Positions 32,706 to 46,728 are shown, counted from the first letter of the stretch. The stretch: DNA of 64,000 bases from Durusdinium trenchii (GCA_963970005.1 CAXAMN010004113.1:455779-519778), one strand, 5' to 3'. Numbers and translations: made by a program. The notes: a model not told the origin generated them from the sequence alone.

Positions 32706-35700
32706 GTCCCCGACACGGACACGGTGACTGCAGCCATCGCTGCTTGGCTCGGCGAACCCGCTCCGGCCCAACTGGCGCGGAATCCCCTCTGGCTTGGGTG
32801 GCATTGATAGATGGAACATGCAGAACATGTGCTGAACAATTCCGTCTTGATTTGTGCTATGCTCCATCTGCCAAGCCAATCGAAGAAGAAAGGGAATCAG
32901 AGATCCAGTTTCACGTTAGACCTCGGCCTCCCTGCGAAATCGCCCAGGTCTACGCCTGGGAGTTGAACGCCCGGAACATCTCGGCGCAGGCCTATCGCCT
33001 TGGGGAGCTGAACCCAGAGACGGAGTTCGTGCTGAAGGCGGGACGGTGACTGGGCACGGTGAGAGGGGAGGAGAGGTGGGAAGAAGTGGGAGGTGAGTGG
33101 GTTGAGTGAGTCAGCGCGCTGTGGCAGTCACACGCATGTCCCTCAGATCTTCCCAATCCTAGAGCATCTAGAGCTTTAAAATGGTCTTGAGCTGCCAAAG
33201 CCAGCAGAGTATTTAGCTTCACCAGCTCCAAGAGACACCTACTCATGATATGCATGGGCTTCTTCAATCCTTTGCGTCTTGGAACCGAGTATTTGGTGGG
33301 AGAAGTGTTCTATGTCACAAGGTTGTGGAAGACCTATAAGTAGACAATAAATCATGGAGTGGCAAGATCTTTTGGCAGAGTATCTCGAAAGATTCAGCGG
33401 ATGAAATCCGGGTGCATCGTTGGTATATGTTTGTGTGGCACTCAGAGGTCTAAAATGATCTAAAATGTCTAAACTCTAAACTCTAAACTTCAGACTTCAA
33501 AGTATTTCAGCCCTGGCTTGGCAACATCTCATGTTTTGGGGAGACTGAACGATGCAACCGCCATCAGCCGCTTGGCGGACACAGTGGCCATCGGACGGGG
33601 TGCCCCTCGACGAAGGCATCGCCTTCGCATGCCTTTCGTGACACGTGGAAGCATGCGGAAGCCCTGGCGCAGAACTGTCCATGTCTCACGGCTGGCAGCG
33701 GCTCTTTCTGCTCCCATCCGATCGACCAGTGGAAAAACCCACCAACCCACGGACGGGCTCTCCATCGAACCCCCAGCAACCCAGCCAACGCAGCAACTCC
33801 GATCCACGGACGGGCTGGAGAGGCCTTGGAGGTGCCGGTGCCGCCCCTGTTGCCGGAGCTCTCGAAGGAGGTGGCCGTGGTTGACACCAACAACCCGGAA
33901 GAGCTTCCGGAGGCACGCGGTGTCCGTTTTGGTCCGACAGGGAGTCTTTGAGCTTGAGGAGGGGTCCACTCACCATAAGACCAGAAGTATCAGATGACGG
34001 AAGAAGCATGAAAAGCCCTTCCCATTGTTGGTTTCCTGTGTTTGAGGTGGTCCCACCACTTCCCCCTCCGATTGCAGTGCTGGTTCTCAGGGTTGACCCG
34101 CTTAAAGGGTCGCCCCTAGGACCCTAGGGCCATCCATCCCCTCAAGAATGAGCATTGCTTGGAGGCTGGTTCCAGACTTGGGCATCCATATGCATCCACA
34201 GAAGGTGGCATCAATCACTACTCTAAAATTCATCATCCACAGAAGGTGGTGTGCATCTAATCCCTAAAATCATTTTAAAACACTTTAACACCACTGTAAC
34301 CATCAATCTCGTCGCCGTAATGCAATGGCACAACTCCACCAATCTTTGCCCCCAAAAGTGGCCCCCACGCAACTCAAGCGCCGAAAAAACGCCGTCCAGC
34401 TTTTTGGTCCTGAGGGTATCCAAAAGACTCGGATCCACTCAATTGTGGACCATCACAAGCTCAGCGGATTAGCCAATGCCGAGCCTTTGGAAGTTGACAT
34501 GCGTCCCCTCTGCCGCTGGGCCAAGGTGAAAAGGGCGGGCAACCTTGGATGGACCTGTGCTTGATCCAAAGCCAAGTGTGCATTCTTCAGAAAATTTAGG
34601 GGATTGCAGCTCAACTAGAAAACTAGTGAGAGCACTTCCTTCACTCAACTCGACAAGTTAGTCAAAGTGTGCTGCAAAAGGGCCAATGTTGAAGAATGGC
34701 GAGGCTTGTGAGGCTATTTTCCGGGCAGCTCTAACAAAATAGCAGCGTGGGCTCTGATCGATTAAAACCTTCGCAGCTTATCCTGGTGCTCCTGGGATCA
34801 TCCTCCTAGGTTCGGCCACCAGCATTTTGTACTCGCGCTCGAAGCTGTATGGCTTGACGCCCACCAAGCAGATGGCTGGATTGATGCTCTCAGGCGACGC
34901 GGATGCGGTTAGGGGCCGCTGGGGGGGTCGCTGGGCGGTTGAACTCGCATGATTCGTTGGGCTCCTCCTGAGTGTGGAAGAGAGAGAGAGGGAATCTGAA
35001 CATTCAACTGCTGACTGGATTGCCACCGTTCACGCAAAGTCCCAACTGCTCAGAACCGGAGCTCGGTCAGCGGTCTCCGCCCGGTTTTTCCGGACCTTCC
35101 AGTCTCCGCGCTGTCCCGGGCTTCCGCCCCTCGGACCCCGCGTCGTGCGAGGCATCTTGTCCGACTCGTTGGAGTTCCGCTCGCCCACCACCACTGAGCT
35201 GGACAAAGTGCACGCGGCAGAGCTCGGGAAGCTGGCAGGCCGAGCACTGACCACCAACAACGCCTGCGCGCCAAGCGCAGGCTTTTGGTTGGGGTTGGAT
35301 GGGGCTTTTTGGGGGGGCTGGCGCTGATGTGCGTCCAGAAACTCAGAATGATGAGAATGTTTCATCAGGTTTCATGACGGTGTCTTCTGGACTGGATGGA
35401 GTGCAAGTTGTTTGTCGTTCAAGGCTTGTGACATCAATCCGGCTTTACCGGAAGCAGAGGCAATGCTGCCAATGCTATAACCAGAAGCGTTGCTAGCTGC
35501 TTGTTGCAACAATTATATTGCCCGACCTGTGATTCATCATAAGCTTCTCTCATGTTCTTCAGTCCGGCCTTAGTTTCACCAAAGACTCACCACCTCTCTT
35601 CGTGGCGGTTGAAGCCGGTGCAGGGCTTGATGTGCACGAGTTTGCGGAAGGGATGCTGGATGCGAAGGCGAAGGTGCGAAACGACTGGTCTCACAATGAT

Positions 35701-37243
35701 GGGACTTCGGAGATGAGACACAGCCATACACAGCCCAGTAAGCATCAGTAAGCACTCAAATCCTCGGAAGGAGTGGGTCTACGCACCCTCAAAGTCCAAG
35801 GATTTTCCTTGCCTTTGGTGGCACCACAGATAGTGGATGATAGTAGTATTGGATAGTATTGGATGATAATATGTACACATATATGTTTAGATTTGTATAT
35901 TTACATATTCATATATGTATATATATTACATAAATTACCACATTGTATCAGATTGATATTATGTTACATATACATATATACGTAAACACACACACACACA
36001 TATATATATATACATACACATACAACACTTAAGTTTTCAGTCTTTCAAGTTCACTGCAGCACTGGACCTGCGTCGCTGGACCAAGCTTGCGGCGACCGTC
36101 GCGCCAACGACCGATGCAAGACGGATTTTAGATGCAGGTGGACCACCTCAGCTGCAGCGAGCTCATCATGATGGACACCAAGATTTTCAACATCGGCGGG
36201 AAGAAGTTGAGAGTCTCCGTGCTCGAGACCACCAAGGCGGCAGGCAGGGACGACGACGTCGTCTTCGTTCGGGAAATGTGTGGAGTGGAGCGAACTGACC
36301 ACTGGCTGAGTTGGGAAGCATCTCCACACCTGGACTCCTTAAAATCCCACCCAGTTGGGTCAACCAGGCCCCTTGGCGAAGAAGGCGGAGCTGGTGACGG
36401 CCATGAAGGAACTGAAGGAGAAGGCGGGATCAGCCGCGTGCGCAGCTGGACACCCGCGAGCAGACTGGGCAGAGATCCTGGGCTCTCCTAGTCGCGGTTG
36501 TTGTACTGTACCCTGTACCATTGATATAGTTCAGTATAATTACTAGTATGCAGAGTAGATAAACTTTAATATCTACGTTTGAAGTTGGTTATGTCACTTG
36601 CAGCAGCACTTACATGACCATTTGAAGCTGCATGACCAAATTACAGGTCATGAAAAGTCACGAAAGCACTGCTCCTCACTTGACATTCCGGTGAGGAGAA
36701 GATCGACGACGTGCTCTTCTTCGTGGTTGACATCCTCAAGGAGTCAGCGACCTTCATCTCCTCCTCCTCCACTGCGACGACGTTAGTGGAGCCCCCTGAC
36801 GTGTGACCGGGGTCGTTCCAGTCGATCGCAGGGCCATGGATCGCGTGCCATGGACAAGGATCGAGTTATCGGAGGTCTATCCAATTAGCCTGAGGACCAG
36901 CCCCAAAAAGAGTAAATAATGGTAAATACGAAGAGCCCAGGCTCCCTGAGATACACACTACTTAGCCATGTGTGACGATCTAGAGATGGTTCCTTCGCCT
37001 AATCCGTCGAGGCCGCTCCAGCTCCAATTCGGACGCGAAGCGTTACTACCCAAGGAATTGAACGAGTCGATCGCCTCGCCGTTCGTGGACAAACAAGCAC
37101 TGCTGTTTGGCGTGGACACCGCTGTGAGGAAAGCCTGGAAGGTGAAGGTGGATGATCAGGGTCTGGTGGTCCTTCCAAAGGTCCTCTCGCGCAAGAAGCA
37201 GATCATCCCCAAGCTGGAAGCTGCTGCCAAGGAGGAGCTGTAG
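32706..37243 (+). CDS. Manganese-dependent (family II, DHH) inorganic pyrophosphatase, 11 exons, 5' incomplete
   Basis: Exons 32706-32740, 32948-33037, 33823-33912, 34415-34514, 34810-34893, 35152-35238, 35624-35673, 36138-36243, 36368-36417, 36696-36785, 37055-37243 (TAG) join in one frame to 322 codons plus stop; bacterial enzymes are about 310 residues. The family hydrolyses pyrophosphate to two phosphates at a dimanganese centre. Motifs in order: PDTDTVTAAIA, YRLGELNPETEFVLK, VVDTNNPEELPE, HSIVDHHKLSGL (the DHH motif), MAGLMLSGILSDSLEFRSPT, LIMMDTKIFNIGGKKLRVSV, VLFFVVDIL, and C-terminal VLSRKKQIIPKLEAA (the SRKK phosphate-binding motif). The usual DHN metal ligand reads DTN. The first GHxN histidine exon is missing upstream. 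Donors are 7 GC, 2 GT, 1 GA; all exons start with G after AG. Likely cytosolic or organellar; location cannot be told without the N-terminus. Confidence 0.88.
35855..36025. repeat. AT-rich tract with (TA)n and (CA)n microsatellites
   Basis: Low-complexity intron sequence of the pyrophosphatase gene, with TA-rich runs and (CA)n near 35987-36000. Confidence 0.8.
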
Positions 37244-40200
37244 GCAACGAGCAGAGATCGATGAAATAGCAGCAGCCTCAAAGGAGGGTGGAAGAACGAC
37301 ATGATATGGGGGAAGTAGGACAAGCTCAACGTTGAGTTGTGGAAACCAAACGAATATCATGGAACATCCAATCATTCAATATACCAATATGTATGCACAC
37401 ATTCGGGGGAGATGAGATGAGGCTTGCCTGCCAGTCTCACCACAAAGAAGAATGCGTCCCGCCAATCTTCGGCCCTGGGTAGATGCCCGTGATCCGCCTT
37501 CGTGGATCGCAGAAGACCTGCAGGCTCAGAGGAGAAGTCCTCTGACGCTTCATCGAGCGAAAAGAAGCCAAACCCTCCGACGAATACGTGTGACCAAGTG
37601 GAACACCACCCGTTGGTCAAGGAACCTGCTTCTTCGAACCTGCTTCTTCCAGGGGCCCGTGTTTCTTTCCGGCTTCCATGTCAAGGTGACTAGCAAGAGG
37701 CACACGGATGTGCGAGTCCCCGTGCCAAAAAGTTCTGTAACGGCCACGGTCTGGCGAATGTGGACTGTTGACGAAGAACCAAGACCTAGCAGAATGACAC
37801 TGATTGATGGTCTTCTTGACCTTCCCCTCCTACCCAACAAACAGGGCTTCACTACGTGAGGAATCCGAGCAGGTTGGGTTTCTTTACCGGTTTGACCATG
37901 CTTTACATCTCCAGTCCTGGAGGGTTTTGTGGGTCTGATCCGGGCACTGGCACCCAAAGATGTCTTTGACATGGGAGTCCGTTTTTTCTTCACCTGCATA
38001 GGGATGATGCCATCTACCTACTCCTGAAAACGCTGGACCGTACGAAGCTGGACGACCTCCCATTTCCTGTCCGGGTGTCCGGGCGTCGAAGGCCGGGAGA
38101 TCGGGCGACGAGTGGTGCCCCAAATGACACACCTGTCACAACTATCAGGAAGGAAACATCCAAACAAAGAGGAGGACGGTGAGCTCTTTGTTTTCTTCTT
38201 CCTCTTCTTCTTCTTCTTCCCTCGTCAGGGGCTGAAAGGAGTGTCTGCTGGAGGTGGGGTGGGTGCTTATTCACCAGCACATCAGGAGTGACCAGGGGTG
38301 GGACATGTAATTAGTTTCGATATAGGGATTCACCACCCAGACAGCCTGCGCACTGCCTGTGCTGGCAAGTTACCCCAACATCAGGTGGCCGAGTCCATGG
38401 CAGGATGGATGGACAGGCGGAGAGGGTTGGTGGGGGCTCGGACGTCAAGGGTTTCCACCGGTGGCTTGGTTAGTGTTCTACCAGTGCACCACTTTCAATC
38501 ATCAGAACCACCATGTATAGTCAGTGACAGGCAGTAAGAAGAAATGGTCCCACAGTAGAAATCAAGAAGATAATCTTCCGCATACAAAGCGTCAATGTCT
38601 ATAGTCTATAGTTGCTTCTTTCTCTTGTACTGGGTAATTTGAAATTTGCATTTTCTTTGGGGTTTAGACATCTCCGGCGCCGCAACCGTCGAAGAGTTCC
38701 GTAGCATCCGCGGCAGACAGTGCGCTATCAGCTATCAGAGTCATCCAGAGTGCAGCGCTCATCGTTTTTCTCCACGTTTCATGCCAAACAGGCTCAATTG
38801 CAGATGTACAGGTATCTTCGGTCTTTTGAAGATGCTAGACATGCCTTCTTTGCAATCCTAGCATGCTTGCACCACCACAACGCACTCAAAATTGTTGTTT
38901 GGCTTTCACAATGGTTTGCGTACTGGCATTACGGCATACTTACAATCTTCATTCTGAAGTAGTTGGATGATGGATTCTTTCAATTCCAACAGGGCTACAT
39001 GAAGAGGCTCCTTGTGAAGTTTTAGACTGCTCCAGTTCTTTCTTTTTACAACTGCCACTTGAGGATGACTGCATATTGCCAACATCCATCCGTCCGGCCG
39101 TCCGTCCATCCATCCATGCCTCGACCGCGTGAAACCGCGGAAACTCGGTGGTTCGCGGTTAGGCGGGGCCCGACCATTGATTTCGCGTGGCACCAGCCCT
39201 GGGATTGGGGAGATCCGTGGTCGACCGCCGCTCATGGGCCCGTGGAGTCGCGGTCGCCATCGCCGTGGAGTCGTCGCCGTGGTCGCATCACTGGGCATCA
39301 AGGATCACCATCACCTGGATGCCGTAGTTGTCCAATCACCTGGTGATTGTCTTCATGAATCCTACTGCTTCTCAAGGGTGGGATCCAGAGTTCGACTAGA
39401 GAGGCTATTAATCACTGGAATGAGGACGTCTCCTGGAGTCGCACCACCTGGGGTCGTCCAATCGACCCCGACGTTTCGTTTGGGGTCCGGCGTTTGGGGG
39501 CGCCAACGGATTGGCCCCTGACGACCATCATTGATTCTATGGATTCGCTTTGGGGTCCAAGGCATGACCTCCAATAGTAAACAGATCACTTCGTGAAGCC
39601 AAGAGGGGAGGTTGCCGAGGTCGGTCATGGTGCTCCGACGTCTGGGCGAGCCCGTCCCGGTCCGCCCGGGTCCGCCCGGTTCGGCCGAGGCAACGACGCT
39701 GGGTGGTGCTCCACGAGGGAAAGCTGGAGACCTACCTTGGTCAGGAGAGGTTGACCCGGCGCTTCATGTAGAATCTAGACTCTTGGATTTATGTCTTAAG
39801 CAACACCCAGACGGTTTGTTCACTTTGTTCAATCAACATTCTACATGAGGCCATTTGGAGTGCGGAATGTCTTCATGTGGGGGAGTAAATTCTAAGTAAA
39901 TCCAAGAGTCCGTGTGAGGCATGGGGTCATTGACACTGTCGGAGTTTCCTTGTAGAACAGGCCGAGTTTGGTTGATCAGGCCGAGTTTATATAGGTGATC
40001 AAAATCAGAGAGCCTCACATGAATGGGTTTTCATCTGCCCCTGAGCTAGTTTGCAGGCATCCAGGGTCCCATATTTTGAGACGATCTTCTGGCAATCGAC
40101 GTGGTTTGAACAGAGCCAAGCACAGATGATGAATGGGACTAAGACAGGTTTATCAGTTTATCATGTGCTCCCTAGAATTCGAAGCTTTCTTCAGGCCATC

Positions 40201-41993
40201 GCCAGGCAGGACCGACCGGGCCAACTTCGTGCCTCATTTGGTGAGGACTGCCAAGAGAGGAAGGCCATGACGAGGTTAAGACCACAGAGCTCGATGAAGG
40301 CCTTCAAGGCCTATCTGGATCTCATCGACAGTCAAAACCGCTAAGTGGAATGAAAAACACCTGGAATCAAAGAGTGTCATGATTTCCTGGTCGCTTTCGC
40401 TCGGATTTGCGGTGAGCAAAAAGTTCAGTCCTCCTTAGAGTATGACCCAGCATGACCCAGCCAGCACGAAGGACCTAGCCCAGTGGCTGGGCTTGATGTT
40501 TTCCATGATTTTAAAAGGTAGACTGACTCAAGTTAATGCAACAACAATGATAATACTCGGCTCACCTTCGGCCACTACTACTCGAGTTAATCCTTTTGAA
40601 GGTATCCGCTCGTGATAGAAAGTTACTGCCCCGCCCCCCCCAGATCCAACCCAGCCTCCGCTGCCTCCGACCTCCCAGTCTCTGACCTCCGCAGGTGGCG
40701 CCGCTGGGCGACTCCGAGCTTCACCGTGCCTTTGCCCAAAGGAGTGAAATACAGTAGTAAGGTGCGCACCTTGTTACTAGTAGCGATGCCCTTGTTACTA
40801 GTAGCTTCTTGTTACTAGAGTTGTAAGGCACCTTGCTTCGTAGGGATCCCACTCGTACCGAACCTCAGAAGGTGCGACTGGATCCCTAGGGTATATCACC
40901 AGGAGTCCAAGTCGGGGGTGCCGCACTTGGAGGAAGTCGGGCTGCGGTGCCCCTGTCACATCCACTCACTGGATGGAACTAAAAACCACCCCGAGTTCTG
41001 TGACCCCTGGAAGAGGTGTTTGCTGTTTGTGCGTTCTTGGTTCTAGAGATCCAAGCCACGACTGGGGATCCTGAACTGAACAGAAGATCGGTTTCTCTGA
41101 AAGTGATTCGCTCTGCGCACCCCGCATGCTTACATACGGAAAAGCCCACTCCCTGGTGGAACACCAGGTGCTGAGCGGCCGAATGGCTTCGTCTTGGATC
41201 TCGAGCCGGAGGCTGTTTGGCAGCACCAAAGATCAGATTGAGAGGATCTTGTTGGTCTTAAGTCCTCAAGACCTCAAGACCTCATGTTGCGAGTTCCAAT
41301 TTCACGACTTCCATCCGGTGAGATGAAGGTTTCATGGCGAAGTGTGTCTCTTTGGATCAATCCGCGCTCAACCTATACCGGGGGCCCTTGTTTGGGGTGG
41401 TGAATGGTCATCCCTTAGCCTCTAAGGAGCTATGACACCCCTTGTAGGGGGCCCTGGTCCACGGGTCGTCGTTGTTTGAGGCTGTCCGGTTCAACCCACC
41501 GAGAGAGGGGGACGGACCGCCAGACAGCCGACTGCTGAGGCAGCGCACCGGCCGATGGTCTACTTCGACCCGCGAATGCTCCCAGAGTGGTGGACACTGG
41601 GGCGGACATGGGCGTGGTGGCTGGGTGGTGGCTGGGTGCTGGGCTGTGCTGCAGACCATCTGCCGCAAGCCAGAGGGCAAGAGAGAAGCCCACAAAGCAA
41701 GCCACCAAGCTCCAGCGCACGAGCTTGGTGTGTTGGAACATCGGGGTGGGTGAGGTTTCATGCCGCAGGTGCAAGAAACCATCACACGCTGCGACCATCA
41801 CCCTGGCGATGTCGTCTGCCCGGTCGCACCGGTCGCATGGAAGCAACTGCCCCAGGCTCGACTCTGAGAGCCTCAGCCAGTGGACGCAGGTGCGAGTCTC
41901 ACTTCTGACGGGCTGAGCCGAAGATCTGGAGCCCTTTTCCACCTTAGTCGTTCCGATCCAAATCCTTGACCAGGACCCCAAACCCAGTCGTCC
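37244..41993. other. Long intergenic stretch
   Basis: No recognisable gene. It holds a CTT-rich run (about 38192-38222), a CCGT/CCAT-rich run (39085-39118), a foldback element (39762-39911), and three copies of ttgttactag within 40771-40820. One exon-like patch at about 41545-41600 (HRPMVYFDPRMLPEWW) could belong to the next gene. Confidence 0.4.
39762..39911. repeat. Nested foldback element
   Basis: Outer arms of 14 bp: gactcttggattta at 39778-39791 and its complement at 39897-39910. Inner arms: catgtagaat at 39765-39774 against attctacatg at 39838-39847. The outer motif resembles the terminal repeat of the element at 47216-47649. Confidence 0.55.
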
Positions 41994-43050
41994 ATGTCGG
42001 GCAGTCTGGCAGCTCTTCTGTTCGGAGCCGTGGAACAAATGGCGGCCTCACCGGTCGTGCAGGCGATCAATGAGAGCTTGCAAGACCTGGAGCAGGCGAT
42101 GATGCGAGGCGCTCGGGGCCGAGAGAGATCAGGGGCAAGTCTGGAACAGATCGAGGACGGGCTGTCTGGTTTTCAGACAGACACAGAGAGAGAGAGAGAG
42201 AGAGACAGAAGCTCGTTGAAAGTGGCTGGGAGGTGAATTGTGCTTAACTTTTCCCAAGCTCGATTTTTGCATCATGGAGTCTATGCCAGGTGTTTCACCC
42301 ATCAGGGCCTTTTACGGTGTTGCAACGCATCTGTGCTTCTGAAATTTCTTTGGCTGAAACCTGAAACGCCCGACGAAGCTTTCTGAATGACCCCTCCTAC
42401 CAGTGAAGAAACTGCCATGCCCCAAAGGGACTCATCTATTCCTTTGCCTCCCAAGACCCCGCCTGCCCTGCCGCGGCGTCGATCGGAGAGCGCCAGACTG
42501 TCGCATCGCTGCCTCGCGCCTGGTGCGGGACGTGGTGGTGAGATGTTGCAACAGGCAGCGAGTTGGGGGTGAAAGATGGAGTTGGAGAATCCCACAGTCG
42601 TGCTGAGTCATGCTGCAGTTTGCCTTCTGCAAGAGTTCTTCTTGAGAAACAGGATGAAACAGGTTTTGCAAGCAAACAATGCCTGGCAGGGGCGGGTTTC
42701 TAAAGGTGCTCCAACCTACGGGTTCCCAAAGAGGGTGCCCGGCGCCACTGCGTGAGAATGGCTTTGAGAAAGAAACATTTGAGGGTGTTGATTCTTCTGC
42801 AATTCCAAAGGGGTGCTTTTGAGGTTGGGGGTGCCCCTGTCACATCCACTGAAGAACTAAACAGAAGCCATTCTTCCACATGCCCTTCCATCATTTGATC
42901 CGGTCCCGCCAGTCCTGAGCGGATCACCAATCGCCGCGTCACGAAGCTCTTGCTGCGTGGGTTCTTGGAGACGGGTCGAGACGTGGGGTCGGTCAAGAAG
43001 CAGTTTCCATCAGACATCGAAGCAAGAAGTAGAGTTCCAAAGTAAACTCT
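41994..43050 (+). CDS. Unidentified gene, candidate first and second coding exons
   Basis: An ATG at 41994 opens MSGSLAALLFGAVEQMAASP and continues as an amphipathic helix (INESLQDLEQAMMRGA) to about 42105. A second island at about 42919-43030 encodes RVTKLLLRGFLETGRDVGSV and further charged sequence. A third patch near 43470-43600 (NIFERVAQAAGG) is possible. No family was recognised. These may be 5' exons of the DUF4116-type gene further downstream on the same strand. Confidence 0.35.
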
Positions 43051-46000
43051 CTGATCCACTCACTTGAAGACGAAGATGCCGAACTCCAAGCAAGAGTGTT
43101 TGCCCGTGAGCCCAGCGTGGCACCACACCAGGCGAGCCTGTCAGCAATTCCACAGGTTGATTGCCACAGTTTCTGGCTGAGCGTGCGGGTGTTTTCCAAG
43201 CCTGGGTTCTCCTGGGTGGCCCGATGCAGCGATGGCCCGTCTCTCAACGTCTTTGGGGACGCTGATGGAAAGGGTAGCACTGAAGAGGTGTTCAAACCCT
43301 AGAGACTGGAGCAAGATCATTCCAGGAAAGCTCCTCCTCACCCAATTTCGCTTAGGTTGAACTTCTCCCCAAACGTCCAACAAACTCAGAGCCGATGACG
43401 ATTGATTTGGCGTGCACCGGACTCTCTACCACACGTGTGTCCCAGTCCCTCGCTGGGGCCGCCGAACGGCGCCGAACGGCCCAGGCGCAACATCTTCGAA
43501 CGGGTGGCGCAGGCCGCCGGTGGAGGGCCCCGCCATGGGGGGCGCCTGTGGGGCGGTGGCCGTCGCCCGTCGCCTAATGCGTCTCGACCGGCGGCCTCGG
43601 CATGATTCTTTCGGTGCCGGTGGCCTGGTGCTAAGCTGGTCATAGAAGGGTCCACCTTTTTCGATGCTCTTCGATGCTTCTTGAGGTGCACGACTGGACG
43701 CGACATTTGCATTCATATATCATATATATACCCTAGCCTTCAAAGACCATTAAAAGAACGGTTGAGCGGGTGGTGTAGTGCAAAATCCCTTAGTAAAACA
43801 ATGGTTCTTTGGTAAAGACCATTAAAACAATGGTTGTTTGAATCCTAGGGTATATATATATATACACATACAGTATATATAATGTCAAGAGAAGGCCTCA
43901 GTTTTTGTGTGATTTCTCGCATGTTCGATTTCACCTTGTTTCACTCGATTCACCCCATGCTCGTGACGTTTGTTTACGTGGCCCATTTGGGTCCGACGCC
44001 AAGGGACACCCAAGGGAGAAGGGGTGAGACCGGTCCAGAACCATCAGCAGGGTCCTCACAGAGGGTGTCCAGAACCTCAAATCAACTTGCTGTGAAGCGA
44101 CCAGCGACCACGTGTGGCTCGGTGGTTCACCAGTGCCAAGCATGGAAGCATCGAACGACGCGACCAGCCAGGAACAATGTCGGCATGTCTCGTGCTTTTG
44201 TTTTGCCAAGCTCTCGCTGTCAGGGGCATGCATTTGTGGAACCATGTGAAACTAACCAATTATTGCAAGTCTAATGTGTTTGCCGCATGCCGTGTCCCTA
44301 GCGTTTAGAAATCATAAGGCTTTGGTGTCACAGAATGTATTGATGGGTTTTTGCTATCGAGGACAGTCTGGTCCGGTCCCTGAATCTTGGGACTGAGGCT
44401 ATGCCTTCCTACAACCCTCTATCCAGCATTCCAACTCACCAGCTGCCCCACCTACCTCTTGACTGGACTCCCTTTTTTTGGGAGGAGAACATCAGTTAAG
44501 ACTGAGAAGTCCAAGGAACGTGTTTCAGATGGTTTCAGCACCTTCGTTTCCCACCAGCTTCAGCATTCCACTACGTCACCTTGGTAGGACATGGCTGCGA
44601 AGGACGCTGGCGACTCGTGCGTTCGAACGAGTTGCGTTGGAACCACTGAAGCCACCAAGCTCCCAGGTTTTGCTTTGAGATCGTCGGAGATGGATTTCCG
44701 CAGGGTTCAGAAAAAAGGCACCAATCTGATGCACAAGCTGCAGCGTCAAAGCGATCACATCACAGCTGGCGCAAAAACGTGCTACGAAATGCTACGAATC
44801 AAGCACTGTCAGGGCTCTTTTTTTGGATATTTGATGATGATTTGAGATCATCGGGTCCACTCTTATGGTGGTAAAATGTTTGATTCTTGCAGGATCTAGT
44901 GTTTTGAAAGGATGCGTCTCCAGGAAGCCCTGGGCTGTGAGTTTGTGACGCGCAGTGAGTTTGTGGCACGAAACTGGTGCGGTCTGTTTTTCCTCCATGG
45001 CCAGTGGTTAGCTGTCAAAACAATTTGGACTATTTGGCCTACCCTCCCCAAGTTCTTAGCATAACTAACAACCCCTGTATAAGATCCATGACGGGTTTGC
45101 AGATGGTTTTTCCCACCAGATGGTTGCAGTATGGTAGGAACTGCGAGGTGTACTGGACTGTCACCATAAAAGTAGTAGGTGCCTTAGGCGGTGTTTTTCC
45201 TCATCTGAGGACGGTGCTGTGAGATCGATCCCTTGCATACATCCAGGACTTTCTTTCTGCCCAAGCGAGGCACACTCAACGCCTCATGTGCTTGTTCATC
45301 CCCAGCCACCTTCAACTGCTCCAGGAAGTTTCTGCGGTGCGTCCGGGCGCCGGGCTGGGCCTTCCCTGCGGGCCTGCGGGTGTGGACACTGGCCGCCACT
45401 GGCCATGCTCAACATGCTTGACGTACCTAAGAACGCCTGGTGAGGCGTTTCTGGTTCTAGGAGAAGTGCATGAAGTTGCCGGGTGCGCACGTGTAGCTGT
45501 ATGGGTTCCATTAACTGAGTGAATCAGTGAACGTTTGTTGTCCTTGCGGGACATTTGCGCTTATGAAGAAGCACACGGTGGTAACCTTTGTTCGTATAGG
45601 AACTTACCTAGCTTACCTAGCCTAGCCTAGTAAGTCAGGTCTTACCTAAACATGTTTCCCAAAAAATAATAAATATATAATATATATATATAGGACCAAC
45701 CCAAGTGATCCTGTGTTACTTAGCCAGGCTTCCTTTTTGGAGTCTTGGTTCTTTTGCTCTTGTCCTTTGTTTGAGTCAGGTGAGGACCGCCAGCAGGCGG
45801 CCAAAGCCGTGAGGCGCAACCTCCCGGTGGGTGCTCTTTGGGAGAAAGCGTGTGTGGGGGGTTTGCAACCCTGATGATGAGAGACAACGTTTTTCTTGAC
45901 ATCCTTGATGCTTATTTAACATTATACAACTTAGGTCATGAGCTTGAATCCGTTTAAAGTATCCTGAGACTGCCGTGTCAACACACGATTTTCTTGGGGA

Positions 46001-46728
46001 GAAGGTAGAAGGGTCGGCATTCCTCGAGTATCTTTAGGTTACACAGCGCCGACCTGCTGCGAAGGATGTCACCTAGATGGGTGATTGGCCTGTGGAGCCA
46101 CGCGCACAATACACCTGGTTGATTGCGCGAGCTGAACTGGTCCGTGATTAGCTCTTCGGCTCGGCAGGCGGAACAGCTCCCTCTTGCGGCATATGCCACA
46201 GGTGGGGAGTGAGTCACCGTTTTCGGAGTGCCGGCGGGGTATGGCAGTATCAGATTCATGAGGGAGGGAGAGAGTACCACATCAACAGCATGTGATGTGG
46301 GAGATACCGGTGCTGCTTAGCAGGGGCCATGCAAGGCTCGGCATTCAGGGGTCATGCGCTAGTTGTGAGGCACACAGTAGTGCCTGTACCCCCCCGCATG
46401 GAGAGGCCATTTTACAGGCCGTCTCGCAACCGCCCTCGCACCGGTCTTCCATTCCCTTTCCCTAGAGCTTCTCGCTGACCTGAGCTGTTTTGTTTCTCGA
46501 ACGGTTCACGCCACGAAGAATAGATAGCAACGCGCCATTGGGGTGTGAGTGTGCCTCAGAATCGGGTAGAATAGGGAGGCCCTCCAGACCCTCTGGTTGA
46601 AAGCAACACTGTGGATTTTTGAGGTTCACCACCTCAATTCCCCACACATGGGGGGGTTTCAACTCTGAGTCATTCAGCCCACGGGTCCCGGCCCCAAGGC
46701 GCAGACACCACCGTCCCGTCCGGTCCAG

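Noticed and set aside
34310-34563. Single open frame across 34325-34564 as a separate gene
   Set aside because: Part of it is the DHH exon 34415-34514; the rest is intron on both sides.
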